Positions 1 to 8,701 of a stretch of 64,000 nt of DNA are shown here, in pieces. Origin of the DNA: [Clostridium] citroniae WAL-17108 (GTDB lineage: Bacteria; Bacillota; Clostridia; Lachnospirales; Lachnospiraceae). The stretch lies in assembly GCF_000233455.1 (NCBI RefSeq), contig NZ_JH376420.1, forward strand, positions 458,176-522,175. The letters are read 5' to 3'. Numbering within the stretch: position 1 is the first letter of the stretch; each line of letters begins with the position of its first letter. The notes beneath the pieces were generated by a model. It was not told the DNA's origin. It worked only from the letters and a program-made list of their open reading frames with translations, and did no database searches. The position numbers and the translations under genes are program-made.

Positions 1-1014
1 AATGACAATAGCGGAAGGGTCATAGGCATTAACTAGTGTAACTATGCCATAGCCTAAGTATCTCCCCGCATACTCTACCATACTGCATGCCAGTTCATCC
101 CCTGCGTAGGCTGCGTCAAATATATGCTCAGCTGTCAATTGATAATGAATTGAAAGTATACTCTCCGGATGTTCCTTTAACAGCTCGCGCGTTTTTTTCA
201 CAAATGCCAGAGACGAACAGTATCCTTCCAGACATCCATAATTTCCGCATCCACACCGCTGTCCATTCACATTAACACTGATATGTCCAATTTCAGCTGC
301 AATTCCATTAGCGCCGGTTAACATACTGCCGTTTACCACAACCCCTGCTCCGATTCCTTCATCTGCCAAAAGATAAACTAATGTTCCTGTAGCCATGGCA
401 AATTGCCCGAACCACCATTCTGCAATTGCAGCGGCATTGGCATCGTGCTCAATAAAAACAGGTACTCCTCCTAAATCTGAAAACTCCTTTTTTAGATTAA
501 GAAAATTCCATCCTGTTGTTTCAGTCATAACAGCAATCTTCGACTCTTTACGAAGATATGGTCCTGGTACAGTAACTCCTACAGCTATAATACCTTTACT
601 ACGGCTGATATAATCTTCCGCCACTTCCCGGATTTTGCGTATACTGGTCTGGGGACTCTGATCTTTCGGAATGGCTTCTTTATAAATATCATAGTCATGT
701 CCTCCTATATCAAACAAGCCAATAGAGAACGAACGTCTTGATATCTTGATTCCAATCACCTTATAATCTGCCGCATTGAGTATAACCCCACGTGACCGTC
801 TACCCAACTCTCCGGTAATGAATCCTGTCTCATGAACAATATTCAGTTCGATCAGCGCGGACATAATTTTGGAAATTGTAGCCTGGGTAAGTCCAGTTTC
901 CTTAGCCAAATCCGCTCTGGAGCATACACCATTACGTTTCAAGCATTGAAGAATGACCGCACGATTTGACATCAGCAAATCTTCATTATTCAGCCCCTTG
1001 ACAGATTTGTTCAT
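1..1014 (-). CDS. ROK-family transcriptional repressor (partial, C-terminus outside window)
   Basis: Read on the minus strand from the ATG at 1014 and still open at base 1, so the C-terminus is missing (338 codons seen; ROK repressors are usually about 380-400). Residues about 15-75 form a winged helix-turn-helix (SRADLAKETGLTQATISKIM), followed by the ROK sugar-kinase fold. The ROK zinc signature CGCGNYGCLE is present, as are a glycine-rich phosphate-binding segment (DEGIGAGVVVNG) and EIGHISV. The gene diverges from two GH32 genes, so it most likely represses fructoside utilisation and is released by a sugar ligand; that role is inferred from position. The alternative is a free-standing ROK sugar kinase, but the N-terminal DNA-binding domain argues against it. 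Confidence 0.9.
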   Translation of the reverse strand, partial: MNKSVKGLNNEDLLMSNRAVILQCLKRNGVCSRADLAKETGLTQATISKIMSALIELNIVHETGFITGELGRRSRGVILNAADYKVIGIKISRRSFSIGLFDIGGHDYDIYKEAIPKDQSPQTSIRKIREVAEDYISRSKGIIAVGVTVPGPYLRKESKIAVMTETTGWNFLNLKKEFSDLGGVPVFIEHDANAAAIAEWWFGQFAMATGTLVYLLADEGIGAGVVVNGSMLTGANGIAAEIGHISVNVNGQRCGCGNYGCLEGYCSSLAFVKKTRELLKEHPESILSIHYQLTAEHIFDAAYAGDELACSMVEYAGRYLGYGIVTLVNAYDPSAIVI

Positions 1015-1058
1015 TTTACCTCCAACATTTTGCATTTTTTATTTATTTTCATTTATAG

Positions 1059-1073
1059 CTTAACACAGTTAAG
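1059..1073. promoter_or_regulatory. Candidate ROK operator, proximal to the ROK gene
   Basis: A perfect inverted repeat with 6-base arms and a 3-base centre, CTTAAC-ACA-GTTAAG. It lies 45 bases upstream of the ROK start in the AT-rich region between the divergent ROK and GH32 genes. A second copy of the same geometry sits at 1198-1212. Assignment to the ROK protein is inferred from position and symmetry. Confidence 0.45.
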
Positions 1074-1197
1074 TAATGAAATCAATATTATATACAATTA
1101 TTTTCAATTAAAATTATATTTTTGTATCTTTTTAACAAATAATATTTCAAATTTTAGATAATACATCAATTGAAAATCATTTTTTTCATGTTACCAT

Positions 1198-1212
1198 ATT
1201 AATAGAGTTAAG
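1198..1212. promoter_or_regulatory. Candidate ROK operator, proximal to the GH32 genes
   Basis: ATTAAT-AGA-GTTAAG, the same 6-3-6 layout as the site at 1059-1073 and sharing the 11-base word AGTTAAGTAAT with it. It lies about 45 bases before the first GH32 start, where a repressor would block that promoter. The left arm is degenerate (4 of 6 positions). Confidence 0.4.
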
Positions 1213-1255
1213 TAATATCTTATCTGTCAACCTTTGTTTTGGAAAGGAATATCTT

Positions 1256-2824
1256 ATGAAACAGACTTATGAAAAGAAATATGTTTCTAAAATCCCACAA
1301 GAATACTATCCCCAAGAAAGCGAAGCACAGTATGAAGCGTTAAAAGGCAGTGCCCAATTAAAGGAATTTGCAGAGTACAGGCAGGAGATGAAAGATCATC
1401 CGTATATGCCCTCTTACCATTTCTGGGCCCCAAACGGAAAGATAAACGATCCCAATGGCTTATGTTACTGGAACGGAAATTATCATCTGTTCTATCAAGC
1501 TTATCCTCCCAATGATCCCAGACAGCACTGGGGACATACAGTGAGCAGCGATATGGTGCATTGGAAGGATCTTCCATTAGCCATCTATCCGGATATAGAG
1601 TATGCAGTATTCAGCGGTTCTTCACTTGTAGAGAATGACAGGGTGATTGCCATGTACCATGGACGTGGAATTGGTAATATGATCGCCACTTCCCATGATC
1701 CTATGCTGCTAAATTGGGAGAAAAATGAGCATTGCCCCGTTATACCCCTGACTCCAAATAGTTCAGACGGCAGGCCCTACCGCGTATTTGATCCATTTAT
1801 CTGGAAAGAGGATGAAGGCTATTATGCTCTATCCGGCTGCTACTATGGAGAAGAGGAAGCCCGTCATACAGGTTATAATAACAAAATGGTGGAGCACCTG
1901 TTTTTCTCTCAAGATTTGTCCCGTTGGACTTATATGGGCGAATTGACAGAAGACGGATTTCCCCAATTGGAATTAGGCAATGATGGCGCCTGCCCTTATT
2001 TCTGGCCGATAGGAACAGAAGGCAAATATCTACTATTCCATTTTAGCCATCGTACCGGTCCTCATTGTCTGTTAGGGACCTATGATAAAATACTGCATAA
2101 ATTTTATCCAGAAAAACACATGCGGTTTAATTTTGGCCCTATCGGTTGCTCCAGTTATCAGGCGCCCTGCACTACACCAGATGGAAAAGGTGGTCTTTAC
2201 CTGATTTATAATACCACCGATGCTAACTTGACGCTAACAAGGCAAGGCTGTATGACAGTCATGCATCATGTAATAGTCAATAAAAAGGGCTATCTCAATA
2301 TTGAGCCGGTTGAAGCACTAAACAGTTTACATACTTCACATTTTTCCTGCCATAGTTTAAATCTTGCTGCGTTCCGGGAAACGATCCTGGATGTTAATGG
2401 AAACGCATTGGATATTCATTTGACACTAGATTTAACCAGTGCACGCGGCTTAACACTGCGCGTACTCCGCTCACCAGATGGCATGGAGCATACAGACATT
2501 ACCGTCAATCGCTCCCGTATGCGGCGCGGAGATTCAATTGTTTCTGAATACTATCTGATTGCGGACACCACCCGTTCCTCTCTGTCTCCTGATGCAGAGG
2601 GACGTAATCCGGAAGTAATGAATATCCCGGACGTTGAAGAAAGTCATCTGGACCTGCGGATTTTAGTTGACCGATGTATGGTAGAAATATTTGCAAATGG
2701 AAGAATCACCATGATGCAAATGATGTATCCTTCTAAAGACAGTACGCAGGTATCACTGGAAGCCCTTGGAGGAAACATAACAATAAACTCATTGGATATC
2801 TGGAATATGGCCAGTATCTATTAG
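1256..2824 (+). CDS. GH32-family protein with altered catalytic motifs
   Basis: A 522-residue GH32 (beta-fructosidase) fold: five-bladed propeller at about residues 55-370, then a beta-sandwich ending near LRILVDRCMVEIFANG. The nucleophile motif is present as KINDPNG (Asp65), and WGHTVSSDMVHWKDLP is typical of the family. The transition-state RDP motif reads FDP (178-180). The acid/base motif, normally [W]ECP, reads GACPYFWPIG, so the catalytic Glu is Ala245. An extra N-terminal segment of about 50 residues precedes the propeller. The gene starts at an ATG after GGAAAGG and runs 23 bases ahead of a canonical GH32, suggesting one operon. It may belong to a divergent GH32 clade with another proton donor or another activity, or be a binding protein. 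Family is secure, activity is not. Confidence 0.85.
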   Translation: MKQTYEKKYVSKIPQEYYPQESEAQYEALKGSAQLKEFAEYRQEMKDHPYMPSYHFWAPNGKINDPNGLCYWNGNYHLFYQAYPPNDPRQHWGHTVSSDMVHWKDLPLAIYPDIEYAVFSGSSLVENDRVIAMYHGRGIGNMIATSHDPMLLNWEKNEHCPVIPLTPNSSDGRPYRVFDPFIWKEDEGYYALSGCYYGEEEARHTGYNNKMVEHLFFSQDLSRWTYMGELTEDGFPQLELGNDGACPYFWPIGTEGKYLLFHFSHRTGPHCLLGTYDKILHKFYPEKHMRFNFGPIGCSSYQAPCTTPDGKGGLYLIYNTTDANLTLTRQGCMTVMHHVIVNKKGYLNIEPVEALNSLHTSHFSCHSLNLAAFRETILDVNGNALDIHLTLDLTSARGLTLRVLRSPDGMEHTDITVNRSRMRRGDSIVSEYYLIADTTRSSLSPDAEGRNPEVMNIPDVEESHLDLRILVDRCMVEIFANGRITMMQMMYPSKDSTQVSLEALGGNITINSLDIWNMASIY

Positions 2825-2847
2825 TACTTAGGAGGGATAATTTATAT

Positions 2848-4242
2848 ATGAGTACCATGGGAGTACGTGATTTCAGACCAAAGATACATTTTACCGCCCC
2901 CTCTATGTGGATTAATGATCCCAATGGTATGTTTTTCGCCAATGGAACATATCATCTCTTTTATCAATACCATCCCGGCTCAACTGTGTGGGGGCCAATG
3001 CATTGGGGACATGCAGTCAGCCAAGATTTGATTCATTGGAAACATCTACCTGTTGCGCTCTATCCTGATTCTTTGGGGACTATTTTCTCTGGCTCAGCTG
3101 TTTATGATGCGGAAAATACATCCGGGCTGGGTGCTATGGGATGCTCTCCGGTTGTTGCTATATACACCCAGAATCTGGAAGGACCAAATGGGAAAAGCGA
3201 TCGAAAACAGCATCAAAGTATTGCCTACTCACTGGATGGAATAAATTTTATAAAATATTTCAACAATCCTGTACTTCCATGCCCTCCGGATCAAACAGAT
3301 TTCCGAGATCCAAAGGTTTTTAAAAACCAGATTATTAAATGTTGGAGCATGGTAGTATCCAGCGGTGATCATGTAGAATTTTACCGTTCGGATGATCTGC
3401 TCCGTTGGGATAAAACCGGTGAGTTCGGGCAGGGAACCAGCCTTCTCCCTCATCAGGGTATATGGGAATGCCCGGATTTGTTCAGACTTCAAACACCTGA
3501 TGGAACAAAAGATATTTTCATTGTAAGTCTGAGCTTGGATGCTGAATATGGCGGCTCAAGAACAGGATACTTTACAGGTGTTTTTGATGGATATACGTTT
3601 GTTCCAGACCCCCAATCAAAATTCCAATGGCTGGACCAAGGCTTTGATAATTACGCTGGCGTTACTTTTAATCATTCCGATCATAGGATTCTGATGGGAT
3701 GGGCCAGCAATTGGAAATATGCATCACAATGCCCAACAAATGAATATTGTGGTGCCATGACACTGGCCCGTAAACTCTCCCTAATAAAAACCCCTGATGG
3801 GTACAGATTGGCATCTGCACCGGCAGGTCTTCAATCTCTCATCACTAACCTGCGCCTTTTAAATGATCGCGATGTCATCACATCTGAGGTATTTGGACTT
3901 GACCTGAGAGGAAACGGCGATGGAATAATCTCATTTTCCAATGACCGCGGTCAGACGCTTCAATTCGGGATCAAAGATAACTCATTATTCTTTGACCGTT
4001 CATCAGCTGGAAGAAATGATTTTTCCAAAGAATTTAACAGAAAATATTTTTCAGAACGGTTTGCATCACGCTTCTTTTCAGGCCCCTGGCAGATGGAAGT
4101 TATTTTTGATGTATCCCATATCGAACTGTTTCTTGATCACGGAACAGTTACTATGAGCTGCTGTATTTATCCCGATACACCGTATACGCAACTCGAATTT
4201 ACCGGAGATATTGCCGGGCGATATATGGATTTTCGGGTTTAA
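2848..4242 (+). CDS. GH32 beta-fructosidase (sucrose / fructan hydrolase)
   Basis: A 464-residue GH32 enzyme that hydrolyses terminal beta-fructofuranosides such as sucrose, sucrose-6-phosphate or short fructans. All three catalytic motifs are intact: WINDPNG (nucleophile Asp24), FRDPKVF (153-155) and WECPDLF (acid/base Glu207). A C-terminal beta-sandwich follows from about residue 320. No signal peptide is visible, so it should act in the cytoplasm on imported sugar. The start ATG follows AGGAGGGATAATTTATAT. It is the second gene after the divergent ROK regulator, and a terminator follows at once, so the unit is the two GH32 genes only; no sugar transporter is in view. Substrate cannot be fixed from sequence alone. 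Confidence 0.9.
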   Translation: MSTMGVRDFRPKIHFTAPSMWINDPNGMFFANGTYHLFYQYHPGSTVWGPMHWGHAVSQDLIHWKHLPVALYPDSLGTIFSGSAVYDAENTSGLGAMGCSPVVAIYTQNLEGPNGKSDRKQHQSIAYSLDGINFIKYFNNPVLPCPPDQTDFRDPKVFKNQIIKCWSMVVSSGDHVEFYRSDDLLRWDKTGEFGQGTSLLPHQGIWECPDLFRLQTPDGTKDIFIVSLSLDAEYGGSRTGYFTGVFDGYTFVPDPQSKFQWLDQGFDNYAGVTFNHSDHRILMGWASNWKYASQCPTNEYCGAMTLARKLSLIKTPDGYRLASAPAGLQSLITNLRLLNDRDVITSEVFGLDLRGNGDGIISFSNDRGQTLQFGIKDNSLFFDRSSAGRNDFSKEFNRKYFSERFASRFFSGPWQMEVIFDVSHIELFLDHGTVTMSCCIYPDTPYTQLEFTGDIAGRYMDFRV

Positions 4243-4250
4243 TACAACAA

Positions 4251-4287
4251 AAAAACTACTAGCTATGTTCCGTAGCCAGTAGTTTTT
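4251..4287 (+). terminator. Intrinsic terminator of the GH32 operon
   Basis: A 15-base stem with one mismatch (AAAAACTACTAGCTA with TAGCCAGTAGTTTTT) and a 7-base loop ends in a run of T. It begins 9 bases after the second GH32 stop codon. Confidence 0.85.
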
Positions 4288-4723
4288 ATTTACTCTTTCA
4301 TAAAATCTGCAGTCTTACATACTTACCGCAACATAAAATAAAGATTAACCGCATATCGTTCTACCATACCGGCACCTCTAACTAACGATTGCATATTGAT
4401 TGTATAATTATCACACAATGGTTAATTCCTGGCAAGAGATCAGTGCGCTGCAGGTGAAGGGAACGGGGATGGGGATGCGGATGCATCCACAGGGTCGCAG
4501 GTCTTAGGCCGTAAAAACCGGCGTTAAGAGGCTGACGCCCTTTGTCTGAACTCTATATCTAAAGCCGGGAAGAGGCTGACCGCGAGTTTTAGACGGCCAG
4601 CCTCTTGTTCTTAGACGGTTTTCAGAGTCTTAGAGCTGCTAGACCCGCAGCCTCCGCTGCCGTTGCCCCATTTCCTGAACGGACGGATGCACCTTCTCCC
4701 CTTCTCACCTATTAAATCTGAAT
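4288..4723. other. Intergenic region with imperfect inverted repeats
   Basis: No convincing gene. The word AAGAGGCTGA occurs twice (about 4525 and 4570). The second copy pairs with CAGCCTCTT at 4598-4606 as a 9-base stem with a 19-base loop, downstream of the lipoprotein gene on the minus strand. It may act as a weak terminator for that gene, but there is no good T-run. Confidence 0.4.
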
Positions 4724-5446
4724 CTACTCCGCAAACACCATGATCTTCACTGCTGCATTGTCATCATCTGACCATACCACGCATTTTCTTCCCTGGGTCA
4801 GGTCGTCCAGTGTGACAATATTTCTTGTAAGATATGGGAATATGTTGCAGTCCGGAGCCAGTGTGTATTCGGTGCCGTCCACTGCCGTCAATACGGACTT
4901 GGAGGTTGCGGCATCTGTGATCATGGACTTGACCTCCACAAAATCCGGTACCTTTGCGTCTGCCGGTATGTTGGCAAAGATCACTTCCGCATTGGTCATA
5001 GGCGGAAGGCTCATGGTCATGGCCGGGCCGATGTATGCGTAGATAGTCTCCCCGTCCTTAATATCCTCCGCCTTAATAGGAAGCCCGGTAACTGCATCCA
5101 GTATGTATGTGGCGTCTGAGGATACATTGAGGATGATCTCCCCGCTGCTGCTCATGCCGGACTGATTATCAATGGACAGCCTGCCGTCTTCCATCTTTGT
5201 AACCGGTCCGTAAATGCGGATGGACTGAAGCGCTTCCGCCTGGCTCTCCTCCATACTCTCAATAGCGCCTGTCACTGACTCAACCACGGTGGTGTCTTCC
5301 ACTGTTGTCTCCTCTTTGGATGCCTCCTGGCTCTCCTGTGTGGCTGCTGTGGTTCCGGATGAAGCATTGGCATTCGATGCACATCCTCCAATTCCAAGTA
5401 CCACGGCTGCACAAACTCCTGCTGCATATAATCGATATTTTCTCAA
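4724..5446 (-). CDS. Predicted lipoprotein of unknown function
   Basis: I choose the TTG start at 5446 because AAGGAG sits 9 bases upstream and the product then opens with a proper lipoprotein signal: RKYR, a hydrophobic stretch and the lipobox GIGGC. This gives 240 residues. After the lipidated Cys comes a Ser/Thr/Glu-rich spacer of about 45 residues, then a globular beta-rich region containing two similar halves (one near SIRIYGPVTKMEDGRLSID, one near KSVLTAVDGTEYTLAPD). I recognise no enzyme motif. It is predicted to face outward on the membrane. It follows the uronate genes on the same strand after a gap of 190 bases and need not share their function. Confidence 0.7.
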   Translation of the reverse strand: MRKYRLYAAGVCAAVVLGIGGCASNANASSGTTAATQESQEASKEETTVEDTTVVESVTGAIESMEESQAEALQSIRIYGPVTKMEDGRLSIDNQSGMSSSGEIILNVSSDATYILDAVTGLPIKAEDIKDGETIYAYIGPAMTMSLPPMTNAEVIFANIPADAKVPDFVEVKSMITDAATSKSVLTAVDGTEYTLAPDCNIFPYLTRNIVTLDDLTQGRKCVVWSDDDNAAVKIMVFAE

Positions 5447-5635
5447 TATTATCTTCTCCTTTTCATGGGTAATGCCCTGATGACCGTTTGTGGTGCACAG
5501 AGCATTATTAATGTTTGTATGAGAAGTATATATCATTTATCGTCCATATCCAATAAAGGATTTCTTAATAATTCTGAATTATGGATTAACGTTGTGACAA
5601 ATATTTCAAAGTTTTTACAATTTAGCAACAATTTC

Positions 5636-6670
5636 CTACCGGGCCATCTCAGACTGGGGACCTGTCTGGTTGTGAGCCTTGATAATGGTTTCAATTTCCT
5701 CCAGGTTGGACGAAGGCAGGTCCCCTGGAATGGTGTTCTTCACAGCAGCTGTGGCATTGCCGTAAGCAATGGCCTTGGAACAGTCACCGCCGCTGCTTAG
5801 CAGTCCGTACAGGGCGCCGGAGATATAAGCGTCCCCGCTTCCGATCCGGTCCACCACTTCAATATCCCGGTAAGGCTCTTCCTCATAATATTCATCCCTG
5901 GCAGCATCATAAATAACGGATCCAAATGTATGGCGTTTGGGACTGTGGACAATCCTCTGCGTAGAGGCCACAATGGAGATGGGAAATTCCTGGGAAAAGC
6001 TCTTCATCATCTCCTTGGCTGTTCCTGTCTTCAGGAAGGTCAGCCTTGCCGTATCCTCGGAACAGAAAAAGATATCTACATAGGGAAGGATGCGCAGGAT
6101 GCATTCCCTTGCCTCATCCCCGGTCCACAGGTTGCCTCTGAAGTTCACATCAAAGGACACCAGAGTCCCGGCCGCCTTAAACCGCTTGATCATCTCAATG
6201 GTGGTCTCGCGGATCTTCTCATTCAGCGCCAGGGTAATCCCTGTTGTATGGAAACACTTGGAAGCCGTATACACCTCCTCGGGTATCTCATCAATGTTCA
6301 GTGAAAAAAAGGAACTGTTATTGCGGTCATAGATGACCTTTGGCTTTCTGGGATATGCGCCGTTCTCATAATAGTAAATGCCCACACGGGCTGAGGAAGA
6401 CTGGTCGTACATAAAGAAATCATCGCTGACCCCAAAGGAACGGATCTTGCCTTTCATGAAACTGCCTATGTCATGGGCAGGCAGCTTGGATATAACGCCT
6501 GTATGAAGGCCTAAAAGAGCCGCGCCCACCGCCACGTTCAGTTCCGCCCCGCCAACCTGCTTCACAAATGTATCACCTCTGGACAGACGCTCATTGTCAG
6601 GCGGTGAAAGCCTTAAAAGCAGCTGTCCCAGGGTCAGTAGATCAAAATCCCTGCTGTTTTTTATTCCCAT
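5636..6670 (-). CDS. PfkB-family sugar kinase, 2-keto-3-deoxygluconate kinase-like (second copy)
   Basis: A 344-residue ribokinase/PfkB-fold kinase. The ATG at 6670 is chosen because AAGGAG lies 7-8 bases upstream; longer in-frame starts lack one. N-terminal substrate motif GGAELNVAVGAALLGLHTG and the C-terminal ATP/anion-hole motif DRIGSGDAYISGAL with catalytic Asp mark the family. It resembles the neighbouring kinase at 6849-7880 along its length but is clearly diverged (for example GGAELN against GGGEAN). It may phosphorylate KDG or a related deoxy-ketonate. It follows the first kinase by 178 bases, with no strong promoter recognised between. The presence of two such kinases suggests different substrates or conditions. 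Confidence 0.82.
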   Translation of the reverse strand: MGIKNSRDFDLLTLGQLLLRLSPPDNERLSRGDTFVKQVGGAELNVAVGAALLGLHTGVISKLPAHDIGSFMKGKIRSFGVSDDFFMYDQSSSARVGIYYYENGAYPRKPKVIYDRNNSSFFSLNIDEIPEEVYTASKCFHTTGITLALNEKIRETTIEMIKRFKAAGTLVSFDVNFRGNLWTGDEARECILRILPYVDIFFCSEDTARLTFLKTGTAKEMMKSFSQEFPISIVASTQRIVHSPKRHTFGSVIYDAARDEYYEEEPYRDIEVVDRIGSGDAYISGALYGLLSSGGDCSKAIAYGNATAAVKNTIPGDLPSSNLEEIETIIKAHNQTGPQSEMAR

Positions 6671-6848
6671 TATAACTCTCCTTTTATTCATATTGATCCT
6701 TCGGACACCCGTACTATTATAAGAAACGGCTAATTCCTGTACAGGATTAGCCGCTTCCAATTGTATGATTGTCACTTGTTCCGGTCACTTGCTCCGGTCA
6801 CTTCTTCCGGTCATTACCCGATCCGATCATCTCTGTCTTCTGATCTGA

Positions 6849-7880
6849 TTATCTCTGAACACGGCCTGAACCGTCACCGCCGGCCAGGTTATCCACGTCA
6901 GCACGTGACACCAAGTTAAAGTCGCCAGGGATCGTGTGCTTTAATGCAGATGCCGCTACGGCAAATTCCAGGGCTGCTTTCATATCCTTGCCGTCTGCCA
7001 GACCGCAGATCAGACCGCCTGCAAAGGAGTCTCCGCCGCCTACACGGTCCACAATAGGTGTAACCCTGTACTTTCTGGAGTGGTAGAATTCACGTGTCTT
7101 GCCATCCATGATGCATGCGGACCAGCCGTTGTCAGATGCGCTGTAGCTTTCGCGCAGGGAGCTGATGATATACTTAAAGCCGAACTTATCAGCCATCTGG
7201 TTAAAAATGTCAACATAGCCAGCCAGTTCCAGCTCACCGGAGGTAACATCTGTATTACCCGGCTTGAAGCCCAGAACCTTCTCAGCATCCTCTTCATTTC
7301 CAATGCACACGTCCACATACTGCATCAGGTTGGTCATAACCTTCTGTGCCTTCTCGGAAGACCACAGTTTCTTACGGAAGTTTAAGTCAACGGACACGGT
7401 TACGCCGTGAGCCTTTGCCGCCTTTAAAGCAGCCTCAGTCAGAGCGATGGCCGCATCGCTGACAGCTGGTGTGATACCTGTAAAATGGAACCAGTCAGCA
7501 TCAGCAAAGATTTCATCAAAGTTGAACTCATCAGGAGTTGCTGTTGCAATGGCGCTGTTTGCACGGTCATAAACAACATTGGAAGCCCTCATTGCAGAAC
7601 CGGTCTCCAGGAAGTAGATTCCCAGTCTCTCGCCGCTGCGTGCAATATGCTTTGTTCCTACATTATATTTTCTCAGTGCCGCCACTGCGCAGTCACCGAT
7701 TGGATTCTTGGGGATAGCTGTCACAAACTGAACATCATGTCCGTAGTTGGCCAGAGATACAGCCACATTGGCCTCTCCGCCGCCGTAGTTGATATCAAAC
7801 TCGTCTGCCTGGATGAATTTTTCATTGTTGGGGGTAGATAATCTTAACATGATTTCGCCCATGGTAACTATTTTTGCCAT
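6849..7880 (-). CDS. kdgK: 2-keto-3-deoxygluconate kinase
   Basis: A 343-residue PfkB-family kinase that phosphorylates 2-keto-3-deoxygluconate to KDPG in hexuronate breakdown. The start ATG at 7880 follows AAAGGAGAATCATACA. Motifs: GGGEANVAVSLANYG near residue 33, VVYDRANSA, and DRVGGGDSFAGGL with the catalytic Asp near residue 290. The function is supported by direct linkage: the aldolase that uses its product ends 31 bases upstream on the same strand. Probably cytoplasmic. Fructokinase or 5-dehydro-2-deoxygluconokinase would be alternatives by family alone; the neighbourhood favours KDG. Confidence 0.88.
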   Translation of the reverse strand: MAKIVTMGEIMLRLSTPNNEKFIQADEFDINYGGGEANVAVSLANYGHDVQFVTAIPKNPIGDCAVAALRKYNVGTKHIARSGERLGIYFLETGSAMRASNVVYDRANSAIATATPDEFNFDEIFADADWFHFTGITPAVSDAAIALTEAALKAAKAHGVTVSVDLNFRKKLWSSEKAQKVMTNLMQYVDVCIGNEEDAEKVLGFKPGNTDVTSGELELAGYVDIFNQMADKFGFKYIISSLRESYSASDNGWSACIMDGKTREFYHSRKYRVTPIVDRVGGGDSFAGGLICGLADGKDMKAALEFAVAASALKHTIPGDFNLVSRADVDNLAGGDGSGRVQR

Positions 7881-7911
7881 TGTATGATTCTCCTTTTTTT
7901 GAATGAATAGA

Positions 7912-8562
7912 TTATGCTCTGGCTGCCGCCACTGCTGCAACAAATTCCTGTGCCTTTGCTGTCACTGCTGCGAAATCGCCTGTCTTAGCGCCCTTGGTCA
8001 GGCTGGAACCTGTGCCCACTGCATATGCGCCTGCCTTGATCCACTTGTCAACGTTGTCAACATCAACGCCGCCGGATGGCATGAACTCGCCCTGGGGAAG
8101 GGGTCCCTTAAAGGAGCTGATCGCTGCCGGTCCCACAATGTTGCCTGGGAATACCTTGATGATATCGCATCCGGCTTCCAACGCTGTGATCGCCTCGGTT
8201 GGAGTCATGACGCCCGGAAGCATAGGCACTCTGTAACGGTTGCAAAGCTTAATGGTATCTACGTTAAGACCAGGGCTTACAATATAGTTAGCGCCTGCCA
8301 GGATGCATGCCCTTGCGGTCTCAGGATCCAGTACAGTACCTGCGCCGATCACGATCTTGTCATTGTTTTTATACTTATTAGCCATCATCTTGATGAATTC
8401 AACAGGGTCGCCCTCATCCATGGTCATGGTCAGCTCAATAAAGTTAATGCCGCCCTCAATGATAGCGTCAACTACTTTCTCACCCTGCTCGTAGTTCTTT
8501 GCACGAACAACAGCAACCAGACAATCCTCTTTCATTCTTGCTAAAACGTGTTCTTTTTTCAT
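7912..8562 (-). CDS. eda: KDPG / KHG aldolase
   Basis: A 216-residue class I aldolase that splits 2-keto-3-deoxy-6-phosphogluconate into pyruvate and glyceraldehyde-3-phosphate, the last step of the uronate route. Visible features are the Glu-bearing ELTMTMDEGDP, the lysine-containing GAGTVLDPE...NYIVSPGLN (Schiff-base region), PGVMTPTEAITALEAGCDIIK-type segment, and PSGGVDVDNVDKWIKAGA phosphate site. Length matches the family (about 205-215). The ATG at 8562 follows AAGGAGAAGCGAA. It heads the run eda-kdgK-kdgK2 and has its own promoter and an IclR-type operator. Confidence 0.93.
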   Translation of the reverse strand: MKKEHVLARMKEDCLVAVVRAKNYEQGEKVVDAIIEGGINFIELTMTMDEGDPVEFIKMMANKYKNNDKIVIGAGTVLDPETARACILAGANYIVSPGLNVDTIKLCNRYRVPMLPGVMTPTEAITALEAGCDIIKVFPGNIVGPAAISSFKGPLPQGEFMPSGGVDVDNVDKWIKAGAYAVGTGSSLTKGAKTGDFAAVTAKAQEFVAAVAAARA

Positions 8563-8585
8563 TTCGCTTCTCCTTCTCTCTGAAA

Positions 8586-8660
8586 ATTCGCATATACGAA
8601 TCAGTTTCATATTTGCGATTTCTATAGTTAAATTTTAATCGTTACCGCATCATTTGTCAA
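8586..8660 (-). promoter_or_regulatory. eda promoter with IclR-type operator
   Basis: A vegetative promoter reads TTGACA (8655-8660), 17-base spacer, TAAAAT (8632-8637). Downstream of the expected start of transcription lies the near-perfect palindrome ATTCGCATATACGAAT at 8586-8601. The same word recurs in the iclR promoter, so it is the likely binding site of the IclR regulator encoded next door; binding downstream of the promoter would repress. Confidence 0.7.
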
Positions 8661-8701
8661 CAGCAAAAGAGGTAAAAAAACAAGTTTTTCTATGCCGGAA
8701 T

